Source: Streptomyces avicenniae (lineage in GTDB: Bacteria > Actinomycetota > Actinomycetes > Streptomycetales > Streptomycetaceae). Taken from it: 64,000 bases of DNA. Location of the stretch: contig NZ_JOEK01000001.1 of NCBI RefSeq assembly GCF_000719135.1, positions 124,001-188,000 on the forward strand, read 5' to 3'. Of this stretch, positions 27,901 through 34,702 are shown in pieces. Each line of letters starts with the position of its first letter. Position 1 is the first letter of the stretch. Made by a program: the position numbers and the translations under genes. The notes below the pieces were generated by a model. That model ran no database searches, had not been told where the DNA came from, and saw only the letters and a list, made by a program, of their open reading frames with translations.

Positions 27901-28114
27901 AGCCCGGCGCGTTGTCGGAGTCCCAGCAGGAGCCGCCGAGCACCAGCACCCCGCGTGACCTGGCCTCCTCGGCGGCGTTCGCCACGAGGGACGTCTTCCC
28001 GATCCCCGGCTCGCCGGTGACGAGCACCAGCCCGCCGCGTCCCGTGACGGCGCGGCCGATCTCGGCGCCCAGCACCCCCGCCGCGTGTTCCCGGCCGATC
28101 AACTGGTCGAACAC
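24950..28114 (-). CDS. Large AAA (AAA_16) regulator-like protein with TPR-like region
   Basis: 1054 residues. Walker A TGEPGIGKTSL at about 33-43 and Walker B VMVVLDDLHWADP near 140, as in LuxR-LAL and adenylate-cyclase-linked STAND ATPases; a long helical TPR-like middle; and a C-terminal segment (WTLRYAGRTVRLPDAKGLRDL) seen in actinobacterial AAA proteins without a LuxR helix-turn-helix. GTG 28114 is chosen because GGGAAGGA lies 4-5 nt upstream; ATG 28135 has none. The GTG sits in the centre of a 12-bp palindrome. It probably acts as a signalling switch, but target and ligand are unknown. Confidence 0.82.
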   Translation of the reverse strand: MFDQLIGREHAAGVLGAEIGRAVTGRGGLVLVTGEPGIGKTSLVANAAEEARSRGVLVLGGSCWDSDNAPGYWPWVQVLRALRRADGGAAPWPPAAAALLAGGTGSGGGEAGARPAGESFELYDAVTTTLVDASHARPVMVVLDDLHWADPASLRLLAFAVQHTGFERLLLVGTYRDAEMETPGHPARDLLPPLLGRATTVSLGGLAPDGVAALIERTAGRPPDQDAAAEVHRRTGGNPFFVEQAARLWHSGGQITAVPPGVRDTVRRRLALLPPEVATLLKRAAVLGRGFHRQVLAVAAGLPGTEVDLLLATAVAARLVTTPDETVEGVFLFAHDLVRETLYASLDEPARRRAHASVVQALHDAPSLADRVPPSDLARHTHLAGDEITPARALGLLLAAAEDATGRMAYEEAVGHRRRAYATATAVGPRDRLLAGVNLAVELDMIGDGAEAWRVLAEVGALARELGDPDLMARVAVAVEWGAGHGRRDAGRSALRAELLVAAHRSLGHDQPPVAPDDHATLRRLASDLSVRTAVRARRGGNDEALGFSLRSRHDAVWGPGTAAERVALTEEMIAVARRTADQDLEHFSMSLRWVALLENGDPAYVAQLADFIRAARRAKVPRFLLGAQVDECVVAIFQGRFEEAEKCRRQVADGGSFGTISPPDSELRGYLEHLRWSQLLARGAYEELEELHRAAGREWTHPCADLLEGITAARRGDVRTAVRLCDAAEARDDHARHAQALRLRLQAATAAATRDPARCARARALLAPLLGTWAVALYGFDLGGPITLWSAQLDAAEERWDDAIGGFTAAAGSADTMGARPWAVEARAGLAAALAARGAPGDAEAAAALRVEVARDAAELGMRHIAAEVTQGRPAGPDAEFRSDGQVWTLRYAGRTVRLPDAKGLRDLRTLLANPGREIPALQLLDPAAGDRPTHGADPVLDDEGRARYRRRLDALDAELDLAAGDAARTAALDGERAALLGELRAAAGLGGRARLLGDEAERARKTVTARIRDSLRRLDAHHPELAAHLRATVTTGLLCAYRPPDGTAHFRL

Positions 28115-28120
28115 GTGTTC
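28109..28120. promoter_or_regulatory. Palindrome over the AAA-gene start codon
   Basis: GAACACGTGTTC is a perfect 12-bp palindrome centred on the GTG start of the AAA gene and 37-48 nt upstream of the divergent DUF885 ATG. A bound repressor could affect both genes. Confidence 0.4.
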
Positions 28121-28156
28121 CTTCCCTTGCGCCATCCGCTGTACGAGGATGGCACA

Positions 28157-29818
28157 ATGCACGACTCATCCCCCCGTGATATCGCGGACACCTACGTGGA
28201 AACCCTCGCCGACCTCGACCCCCTGGTCGGCACCCAGCTGGGCATCCGGCCCGGCGTGGCCGCGCTGCCCGACGTCTCGCCCGACGGCCTCGCCGCCGTC
28301 GCCGACGCGCAGCGCGCCACGCTCTCCCGCCTCGACGCCGTGGACACCGACGGCCTGCCCGACGTCGAGCGCCGCGCCGCCCGCCTGCTCCGCGAACGCC
28401 TCACCGCGCGCCTCGCGCTCGACACGACCGGCGAGACCCTCCGGAACGTCTCGAACCTCTTCTCCCCCGTACAGCAGATCCGGTCCGTCTTCCTCCTCAT
28501 GCCGACCGCCACCGACGACGACTGGGCCGTCATCGCGCGTCGGCTGGGCAACGTCCCCGGCGCCCTCGCCGGTTACACCGCCTCCCTCGACGCGGGCCTC
28601 GCGCGCGGCCTCACCGCCGCGCCCCGCCAGGTCGAGACCGTCGCCGCCCAGCTCGACGACTGGCTCGCCGCCGACTGGTACCGCGACTTCACCACCGCGG
28701 GCCCCGACGCGCTGCGCGCCGACCTCGACGCGGGCGCCACCGCCGCCACCGAGGCCCTGGTGGGCCTGCGCGCCTATCTGCGCGACACGTACCTGCCGAA
28801 GAGCGTCGGCACGCCGGACGCCGTCGGCCGCGAGCGCTACCTCACCGGCGCCCGCCTGTGGACCGGCGCGGACCTCGACCTGGAGGACGCGTACGCCTTC
28901 GGCTGGGACGAGTTCCACCGCCTGCGCGCCGAGATGCGCCGGGTCGCCGAGGAGATCCTCCCCGGCGCGGGCGTCGCCGCGACGCTTGAGCACCTGGAGC
29001 GCGACGGCGAGGCCGTCGAGGGCGTCGAGGCGATCCGCGTCTGGCTCCAGAACCTCATGGACGAGGCCATCGACGCGCTCGACGGCACGCACGTGGACCT
29101 CGCCCCGCCGATCCGCCACGTCGAGGCGATGATCGCGCCGGCCGGCAGCGCCGCCGCCCCGTACTACACGCGCCCGTCGCTCGACTTCGCCCGCCCCGGC
29201 CGCACCTGGCTGCCGACGCAGGGCGCGACGCGCTTCCCCGTCTGGCACCTGGTCTCCACCTGGTACCACGAGGGCGTCCCCGGGCACCACCTCCAGCTCG
29301 CGCAGTGGGTGCACGTCCAGGACCGGCTGTCGCGCTTCCAGGTGAGCGTCGGCGGCGTCAGCGCGGCCACCGAGGGGTGGGCGCTGTACGCGGAGCGGCT
29401 CATGGACGAGCTGGGGTTCCTGACCGACCCGGCCCGCCGCATGGGCTACCTGTCGGGGCAGATGCTGCGCGCGGTCCGCGTCATCATCGACATCGGCATG
29501 CACCTCGGGCTGCGCGTCCCGGCCGGGGAGGAGTACCACCCGGGCGAGGTGTGGACGCCCGAGCTGGCGGCCGGGTTCTTCGCCCTGCACACCGGGCACG
29601 ACGCCGGGTACACCACGTCGGAGCTGACCCGCTACCTCGGCATGCCGGGGCAGGCGATCAGCTACAAGCTGGGCGAGCGGGCGTGGGTCGCGGGGCGCGA
29701 GGCGGCGCGGACGGCGGCGGGGGCGTCGTTCGACCTCAAGTCGTGGCACATGGCGGCGCTGTCGCTCGGCTCCCTCGGCCTTGACGACCTGGCCGACGAG
29801 TTGGCGCGGCTGCGCTGA
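28157..29818 (+). CDS. DUF885-family peptidase-like protein
   Basis: 553 residues. Near residue 373 it has YHEGVPGHHLQ, a zinc-binding HExxxGHH-type motif, and about 35 residues later ATEGWALYAERL with the third ligand glutamate, the pattern of DUF885. A cytoplasmic metallo-hydrolase role is likely but not proven; there is no signal peptide. ATG 28157 has GAGG at 8 nt. It shares a short divergent region with the AAA gene and ends at a strong terminator. Confidence 0.88.
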   Translation: MHDSSPRDIADTYVETLADLDPLVGTQLGIRPGVAALPDVSPDGLAAVADAQRATLSRLDAVDTDGLPDVERRAARLLRERLTARLALDTTGETLRNVSNLFSPVQQIRSVFLLMPTATDDDWAVIARRLGNVPGALAGYTASLDAGLARGLTAAPRQVETVAAQLDDWLAADWYRDFTTAGPDALRADLDAGATAATEALVGLRAYLRDTYLPKSVGTPDAVGRERYLTGARLWTGADLDLEDAYAFGWDEFHRLRAEMRRVAEEILPGAGVAATLEHLERDGEAVEGVEAIRVWLQNLMDEAIDALDGTHVDLAPPIRHVEAMIAPAGSAAAPYYTRPSLDFARPGRTWLPTQGATRFPVWHLVSTWYHEGVPGHHLQLAQWVHVQDRLSRFQVSVGGVSAATEGWALYAERLMDELGFLTDPARRMGYLSGQMLRAVRVIIDIGMHLGLRVPAGEEYHPGEVWTPELAAGFFALHTGHDAGYTTSELTRYLGMPGQAISYKLGERAWVAGREAARTAAGASFDLKSWHMAALSLGSLGLDDLADELARLR

Positions 29819-29841
29819 CGCGCGCGCCGGACGGCGCCGAC

Positions 29842-29886
29842 CGCACGGGCGCCCGCCTCCCTGTCCCGGAGGCGGGCGCCCGTGCG
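29842..29886. terminator. Bidirectional terminator
   Basis: A 19-bp perfect stem, 29842-29860 with 29868-29886 (arm starting CGCACGGGCGCCCG), around a 7-nt loop. It lies between the convergent DUF885 and DUF2277 genes, 23 and 7 bp from their stops. Confidence 0.85.
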
Positions 29887-29893
29887 TCGCCGG

Positions 29894-30136
29894 TCAGGCG
29901 TCCGGCGTCGTGGTGCCGCCGCTGCTCCCGCCGCCACGGACGGTGATCCCGTCGAGCAGCGTGCGGGTCGCGTCCGCGACGGCGGTGACGGCGGCGTCGA
30001 ACGCCGCCGCGTTGGCCGCGGACGGCGCCCGGAAGCCGGACACCTTGCGGACGTACTGCAAGGCCGCCGCCCGAATGTCCTCGTCGGTCACGCCGGGCGT
30101 CGCGGGCGGGCGGAGCGTCTTGATGCTGCGGCACAT
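29894..30136 (-). CDS. DUF2277 family protein
   Basis: 80 residues starting MCRSIKTLRPP, the characteristic N terminus of the DUF2277 family, with the ALQYVRKVSGF segment. The C-terminal tail is Gly/Ser/Thr-rich. ATG 30136 is chosen because upstream sequence is not family-like. Function unknown. Confidence 0.85.
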   Translation of the reverse strand: MCRSIKTLRPPATPGVTDEDIRAAALQYVRKVSGFRAPSAANAAAFDAAVTAVADATRTLLDGITVRGGGSSGGTTTPDA

Positions 30137-30214
30137 GACGTCCAGTCTGCGCCTCCGCGCCACCCTACGGAAATCCTTCTGCTTCCTTGTGACACGTTCC
30201 CTACGGTCGAACAC

Positions 30215-30618
30215 ATGGGCGATGCCACGCCGCGCCGGGAACGCAACCGGAGGAACCGGGACGGACGGGTCCCCGTCCTCGCCGTCGGCGCCTTTCACGG
30301 CCTGCCGGGCTTCCGCGCCGACGTCTACGACGCCCCCGCCGTGCCGGCGGGCGAGCGCTTCGACGTGGTCTACACCGGCATCGGGGCCCTGGCCCGGCCG
30401 GCGACCTCACGCGCCGGGCGGAGGTCGTCGCCGGGCTGCTGGCGGACGGTGGGCGGCTGCACCTCGCCGAGTTCCACCCGCCGATGGGGACGCCGGCCGA
30501 CGACGGGCGCGCCGTGGCGGGCGACTCCTTCGACCGGGGGCCGAGGCGGCTGCGCCTTGAGTTCCTGCACGAGCACGAGTCACGCCCTTCCCCGCCGGGC
30601 ATCCCGGCGTACCGCTGA
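30215..30618 (+). pseudogene. SAM-dependent methyltransferase remnant with frameshift
   Basis: In one frame from ATG 30215 the sequence reads to RFDVVYTGIGALARP, the DVVYTG segment after the Rossmann domain of class I methyltransferases. From about 30395 the next frame continues with the GLLADGGRLHLAEFHP-type segment and ends at TGA 30616-30618. One indel near 30395 is needed to join them. The SAM-binding glycine motif expected upstream is absent, so the gene also lacks its N terminus. Non-functional. Confidence 0.6.
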
Positions 30619-30862
30619 TGTACTCGCTCGCCGCTCGGCGAACGTCCGTTCCCGGTCCTCCCCGGCGACCGGGCGATGGCGCGCGGGCCGACCGAGGCCG
30701 TACGGTCGCTGGGTACGAGGCGCCGTGACAGCGGTCGGCGGGGTCCGGGCGACGCATCGGCGGTGGCGTGCCGGGCCGGGGCCGCGGGCGGCGCGTCACC
30801 CGTGGTCCGCGTCCGGTCCGGCGCGCCGCCGCCCGGAGCACGTGAGAAGGGGACATACCGCT
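30619..30862. other. Intergenic stretch without a supported gene
   Basis: These 244 bp follow the methyltransferase remnant. Open frames here show no recognisable protein pattern and no ribosome binding site. The DNA may be further debris of that gene. Confidence 0.4.
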
Positions 30863-30979
30863 ATGACCACCGAACTGACCGTCCTGAGCCGCCCCCTGGC
30901 CCTCAAGCAGTGTCCCGACTGCGGCGCGACCTGTCCCGACGAGCGCAAGCAGTGCCTCGCCTGCGGGCACAAGTTCTGA
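30863..30979 (+). CDS. Small zinc-ribbon peptide
   Basis: 38 residues. Two CxxC pairs (CPDC and CLAC) 12 residues apart would bind one zinc ion; the N terminus is MTTELTVLSRPLALKQ. AAGGGGA stands upstream of ATG 30863 at about 9 nt. Similar tiny zinc-ribbon proteins are common in Streptomyces; no role is known. Confidence 0.65.
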   Translation: MTTELTVLSRPLALKQCPDCGATCPDERKQCLACGHKF

Positions 30980-31039
30980 TCGGACGCCCCCGGCGGGAGG
31001 GCAGCGGAGCCGACGCCCCCCACTGAATAAACGTTTCGT

Positions 31040-31082
31040 TCAACATAAGTTGTTGACGTCGGACTGTTCCCCCGCGCACGAT
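31040..31082 (+). promoter_or_regulatory. Leaderless promoter with operator
   Basis: TTGACG (31053-31058) and CACGAT (31077-31082) are 18 bp apart. The -10 ends 6 nt before ATG 31089, so the mRNA likely begins at the start codon. TCAACA (31040-31045) and TGTTGA (31051-31056) form an inverted repeat covering the -35 box; the palindrome AAACGTTT lies just upstream at 31029-31036. Confidence 0.5.
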
Positions 31083-31088
31083 GGGAAC

Positions 31089-31544
31089 ATGACCGACTCC
31101 GCCGCTGACCCGTTCAGCCCGCCAGACCCCGCCGCCGCGCGCGAACACCGCGCGTACGCCGCGCTCTTCCGCATCGCCGAGCGGCACGCCGTCACCCCGG
31201 AGCAGCGCGCCCGGCAGATCCACCCCTATGTGCTCGCGCCGCACGAGGCCGTGCGCCTCGTCTCGTTCCTCCTGAGCGGCGCGGCGCTCCGGCACGACAA
31301 CGAGCCAGAGGTGGACCGCGCCGACATCACCGCGGCGCTCAGCCTCGTCCCCCGCGCCCGTGCCGAGATGGACGAACTGGAGGCGGGACTGCTGACGATG
31401 GCGCGCGGACGCGGCCTCACCTGGCAGGAGATCGCCTTCGGCCTCGGCCTGGGCACCCCCCAGGCGGCCCGCCAGCGCTACACCCGCCTGTCGGGCCGCG
31501 TCCCCGACGACGACGCGACGACCACCCTGTCCCCCGACGCCTGA
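31089..31544 (+). CDS. DNA-binding protein with HTH-like C-terminal region
   Basis: 151 residues. The C-terminal part (GRGLTWQEIAFGLGLGTPQAARQRYTRL) looks like a helix-turn-helix of the type seen in small Streptomyces DNA-binding proteins; the N-terminal half is charged and helical with a conserved-looking RADITAAL. The promoter is leaderless. The regulon is unknown; the inverted repeat over its own -35 suggests autoregulation. Confidence 0.7.
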   Translation: MTDSAADPFSPPDPAAAREHRAYAALFRIAERHAVTPEQRARQIHPYVLAPHEAVRLVSFLLSGAALRHDNEPEVDRADITAALSLVPRARAEMDELEAGLLTMARGRGLTWQEIAFGLGLGTPQAARQRYTRLSGRVPDDDATTTLSPDA

Positions 31545-31554
31545 ACCCGGGCGG

Positions 31555-32262
31555 TCACCCGCGGTGCGGGGCCACGGCCTCCAGGTCATCGACGCCGCCG
31601 GTCATGATCGTCCTGACGTGCTCCGTGATGTGCTGGAGCGGCCAGGACCACCAGGCCACGGCGAGGAGGCGGGCGATGTCCTCGTCGCTGTGGCGGCGCC
31701 GGATCAGGGTGGCGGGGTTGCCGCCGACGACGCCGTAGTCGGGGACGTCCGAGACGACCACGGAACCCGAGGCGACGATCGCCCCGTGGCCGATGCGGAC
31801 CCCGGGCATCACGGTGGCCCCGTTCCCGAACCAGACGTCGTTCCCGACCACGGTGTCGCCCCGGGCGGGCAGGCCGGTGATCAGGTCGAAGTGCTCGGCC
31901 CAGGAGCCGCCCATGATGGGGAAGGGGAACGTCGAGGCGCCGTCCATCCGGTGGTTGGCGCCGTTCATCAGGAACCGCACCCCCGTGCCCAGGGCGCAGA
32001 ACCTGCCGATGACCAGCCGCTCGGGGCCGTAGTGGTAGAGCACGTTGCGGCTCTCGAACGCGGTCGCGTCGTCCGGGTCGTCGTAGTAGGTGAACTCCCC
32101 GACCTCGATCAACGGCGAGGTGATCAGCGGTTTCAGCAGCACCACGCGGGGCTGGCCCGGCATCGGGTGGACCAGGGTCGGATCAGCGGGGACGGGGGCG
32201 GGGACGGGGGCGGACGGTGGCACGGCGCGGCTCCTCTGGTGGCGGTCGGACGGTGCCCCCAT
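31555..32262 (-). CDS. CatB/Vat-like O-acetyltransferase
   Basis: About 235 residues. Left-handed beta-helix hexapeptide repeats occur in VGNDVWFGNGATVMPGVRIG and onward, and FLMNGANHRMDG holds the catalytic histidine of xenobiotic acetyltransferases (chloramphenicol or streptogramin A). The order of segments parallels Vat proteins closely from ITSPLIEVGEFTYYDD onward. It transfers acetyl from acetyl-CoA to a hydroxyl. Start uncertain: ATG 32262 or GTG 32268. It may be a resistance determinant, but many chromosomal members have no known drug substrate. Confidence 0.88.
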   Translation of the reverse strand: MGAPSDRHQRSRAVPPSAPVPAPVPADPTLVHPMPGQPRVVLLKPLITSPLIEVGEFTYYDDPDDATAFESRNVLYHYGPERLVIGRFCALGTGVRFLMNGANHRMDGASTFPFPIMGGSWAEHFDLITGLPARGDTVVGNDVWFGNGATVMPGVRIGHGAIVASGSVVVSDVPDYGVVGGNPATLIRRRHSDEDIARLLAVAWWSWPLQHITEHVRTIMTGGVDDLEAVAPHRG

Positions 32263-32384
32263 GATCACGTCGCGCCCGTCCCCGGGCTAACAGGTTTCCC
32301 CGTACCGGCGGTTCACGTCCGCCGGACGAAGGTCGGGGCGCCGCAGGAGCGCGCCGAGGTCCCGCAGCGCCGCGCCCCCCCGTG

Positions 32385-32398
32385 GTGTATCGATACAC
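32385..32398. promoter_or_regulatory. Perfect 14-bp palindrome
   Basis: GTGTATCGATACAC, with further imperfect CCCG/CGGG pairing outside it, lies about 123 bp upstream of the acetyltransferase start and 34 bp after the reductase stop. The form resembles GntR-type operators. No GntR gene is adjacent. Confidence 0.5.
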
Positions 32399-32431
32399 GC
32401 GGGTGCGCACGGCGCCGGTCCGTCGGGCGCG

Positions 32432-33406
32432 TCAGGACGGGAGGGACGCCAGCAGCTCGGCGGCGGACGTGGAGCCCGGCGGACGGCCCTCGCGGGCGAG
32501 GACGTTGGTCCCGTGGCGCAGCGCCTCGTTCACCGGCGCCGGGACGCCGTGGTGGCGGCCGAGGAGGACGATCTCGCCGTTCAGGTAGTCCACCTCGACC
32601 GAGCCGGTCCCGCGCCGCAGGCTCTGCCAGGTCGAGCCGCCGCCGCGCTCCGTGCCCGGCACCGTGTGGATGTTCACGCGGTCGCCGCGCAGCTCCGCCT
32701 GCTCCTCCTCGCCCGCGAACGGGATGCCGGCCGCCGCCAGGACCGCCTCGCCCTCCGCCCGCGCGCGGCGCAGGAGTTCCGCCGAATCCGGCTGGTCCAT
32801 GCCGCACAGCGCCTGCACGGCGTTGCCCAGGTTCGACAGCAGCTTCGCGTACTTCCAGCGCATCACGTCCGGCACGACCGGCGCCAGGAACCTCGCCGAC
32901 TCCAGGTCGGCCGAGACGGCGCGCGCCGTGTCGTCCGTCGTGCCGTCCTGCGGGTAGCGGCCGATGTGCAGCATGCCGGTCAGCGGGGCGGCGGACGCCG
33001 TGATGACCCCCGGCTCCAGGTACTGGGCGGGCAGCCACACGCACACGCCGTACACGCGGGCGAAGCGGCGCAGGGCGATCTCCTCGTTCGCCACCCCGTT
33101 CTGCACGCACAGCAGCGGCAGATGGGCGGCGGCCGGGGCCCAGGCGTCGAGGGCCGCGACCGTGTCCTGCGTCTTCACGGTGAGCAGCAGGACGTCGTCG
33201 GGCCGCGGCTCCACCTCGTCGGGGCCGGTCGCGACGGGCGCCCGCAGCGTCACGTCCTCGTCGGGCGTGCGCAGGCGCAGCCCCTTCTCCCGCAGGGCGG
33301 TGGCGTGCTCGCCGCGGGCCACCAGGACGACGTCGTGTCCGGCCTGGTGCAGACGGCCGCCGATGGCCCCGCCGACCGCACCGGCGCCGATGATGATGTA
33401 GCGCAT
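32432..33406 (-). CDS. 2-dehydropantoate 2-reductase family protein (ApbA/PanE-like)
   Basis: 324 residues. N-terminal Rossmann motif IIIGAGAVGGAIGGRL, then LLLTVKTQDT with the conserved lysine, CVQNGVANEE, and a C-terminal helical domain with KYAKLLSNLGNA and VEVDYLNGEIV. The fold is that of NADPH-dependent ketopantoate reductase; Streptomyces encode several paralogues, so a role in pantothenate synthesis cannot be claimed. ATG 33406 is chosen; an ATG nine nt upstream is in frame. Confidence 0.88.
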   Translation of the reverse strand: MRYIIIGAGAVGGAIGGRLHQAGHDVVLVARGEHATALREKGLRLRTPDEDVTLRAPVATGPDEVEPRPDDVLLLTVKTQDTVAALDAWAPAAAHLPLLCVQNGVANEEIALRRFARVYGVCVWLPAQYLEPGVITASAAPLTGMLHIGRYPQDGTTDDTARAVSADLESARFLAPVVPDVMRWKYAKLLSNLGNAVQALCGMDQPDSAELLRRARAEGEAVLAAAGIPFAGEEEQAELRGDRVNIHTVPGTERGGGSTWQSLRRGTGSVEVDYLNGEIVLLGRHHGVPAPVNEALRHGTNVLAREGRPPGSTSAAELLASLPS

Positions 33407-33447
33407 GCACGCCATTCAAACACCCGCTCGGCGCCGGGCGGTGGGGG

Positions 33448-34560
33448 TCACCAGTAGACGATGACCTTGTCGCCCTCGTTCACCTCGTCGAAGAGCGACG
33501 CGATGGCGTCCTCGTCACGGACGTTGACGCAGCCGTGGGACGCGCCGTTGTAGCCGTTCGCGGCGAAGTCCTGGGAGTAGTGCACCGCTTGGCCGCCGTC
33601 GAAGAACATCGCGTACGGCATGGGGGAGTCGTACAGCGTCGAGTGGTGGTTCCGCGACTTCCAGTAGACCTCGAACTCGCCCTCGCGCGTGGGCGTCTGC
33701 TCGGCGCCGAAGCGCACGTCCACCGTCGTCTGCACCTCGCCGTCGATCACCCAGGACAGCGTGCTGCTCGTCTTGGAGATGCACAGGACGCGGCCGGTCA
33801 GGCAGCGGTCGTCCAGCGCGGCGGGTTCCACCTCGGGGATCTCGACCGGCGGGAACATCTCCTCCTCGGTGGGCGTCTCCGTCTCGCCGGTGAGGGCCGT
33901 CCAGGTGTCCTCGAAGACGGTGCCGGTCGCCTCGAGACCTGCGGCCTCCTGGTAGGCGCGGACGGACTCCGTCGTGACGTCGCCGTAGTAGCCGGTCGGG
34001 TTCTCCTCGAAGTGGCCCAGCTGCTTGAGTCGGGCCTGGAGTTCGCGTACCTGCTCGGAGTTGTCGCCGTAGCCGAGGATCTGCTGCGGCGGGAACAGTT
34101 CCTCCTGGCTGGGGGCGCTCGTCGCGCCGGTCAGCGCGGACCAGGTGCTCTCGAAGACGGTGCCTGAGACCTCCATGTCGGCCGCGCGCTGGTACTCCGA
34201 GACGGCGCCGAGCGTCACGTCGCCGTAGTAGCCGGTGGGCTGGGCGGCGAAGTGGCCGAGCTGTGCGAGCCGCGCCTGCAACTCCCTGACCTGGTCGGTC
34301 TCGTCGCCGAACGCCATGACGACCGGCTCGGCCGGGGTCTCGTCCTCCGTGGGCTCGTCGGTAGCGCCGTCGCCGCCCTCGCCGTCGTCCGACCCCCCGG
34401 CGGACGCGTCGGCGGAGGACGAGGCGGCGGGCCCGTCCGTCTCGTTGCCGTTCGCGTCCGACGCGCAGCCGCTCAGGAGAAGGGCGGCGAGGGCCGCGCC
34501 GACGACTGCCGGGACGGCGGTTCGGCGGCGGAAGCGGCCGTGGAAGAGCGCGGAGCGCAT
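33448..34560 (-). CDS. L,D-transpeptidase lipoprotein with two peptidoglycan-binding domains
   Basis: 370 residues. A signal sequence ends in the lipobox LLSGC near residue 31, then an acidic Ser/Asp/Glu-rich linker, two very similar PG_binding_1 repeats (about 80-150 and 155-225, each with VRELQARL and PTGYYGDVT), and a YkuD catalytic domain with the conserved histidine (HYSQD) and nucleophile motif SHGCVNVR. It forms 3-3 cross-links or attaches proteins at the cell wall. A GGGGGGA ribosome site precedes ATG 34560. Confidence 0.93.
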   Translation of the reverse strand: MRSALFHGRFRRRTAVPAVVGAALAALLLSGCASDANGNETDGPAASSSADASAGGSDDGEGGDGATDEPTEDETPAEPVVMAFGDETDQVRELQARLAQLGHFAAQPTGYYGDVTLGAVSEYQRAADMEVSGTVFESTWSALTGATSAPSQEELFPPQQILGYGDNSEQVRELQARLKQLGHFEENPTGYYGDVTTESVRAYQEAAGLEATGTVFEDTWTALTGETETPTEEEMFPPVEIPEVEPAALDDRCLTGRVLCISKTSSTLSWVIDGEVQTTVDVRFGAEQTPTREGEFEVYWKSRNHHSTLYDSPMPYAMFFDGGQAVHYSQDFAANGYNGASHGCVNVRDEDAIASLFDEVNEGDKVIVYW

Positions 34561-34620
34561 GGGTGGTCCCCCCTGGGAATACCGGGCATGATCGACAGTG
34601 GTGGTGAAGCGGTGCCTCAC

Positions 34621-34640
34621 CGGTAAAGATGCGCTTACCG
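34621..34640. promoter_or_regulatory. Inverted repeat upstream of the L,D-transpeptidase gene
   Basis: CGGTAA and TTACCG, 8 nt apart, lie 60-80 bp before the gene start. They could be an operator within the promoter region. No clear -35/-10 pair is seen nearby. Confidence 0.35.
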
Positions 34641-34702
34641 CCCCGATTGTTGCGCCCCGGGCCATAACGAAGCGGGCACGATTCACCCCTTCCGCCCCAC
34701 GC

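Noticed and set aside
24572..27958. A long plus-strand open frame of over 1100 codons
   Set aside because: It is the mirror image of the AAA regulator gene. The encoded protein is dominated by Arg, Gly, Pro, Gln and His without any domain pattern.
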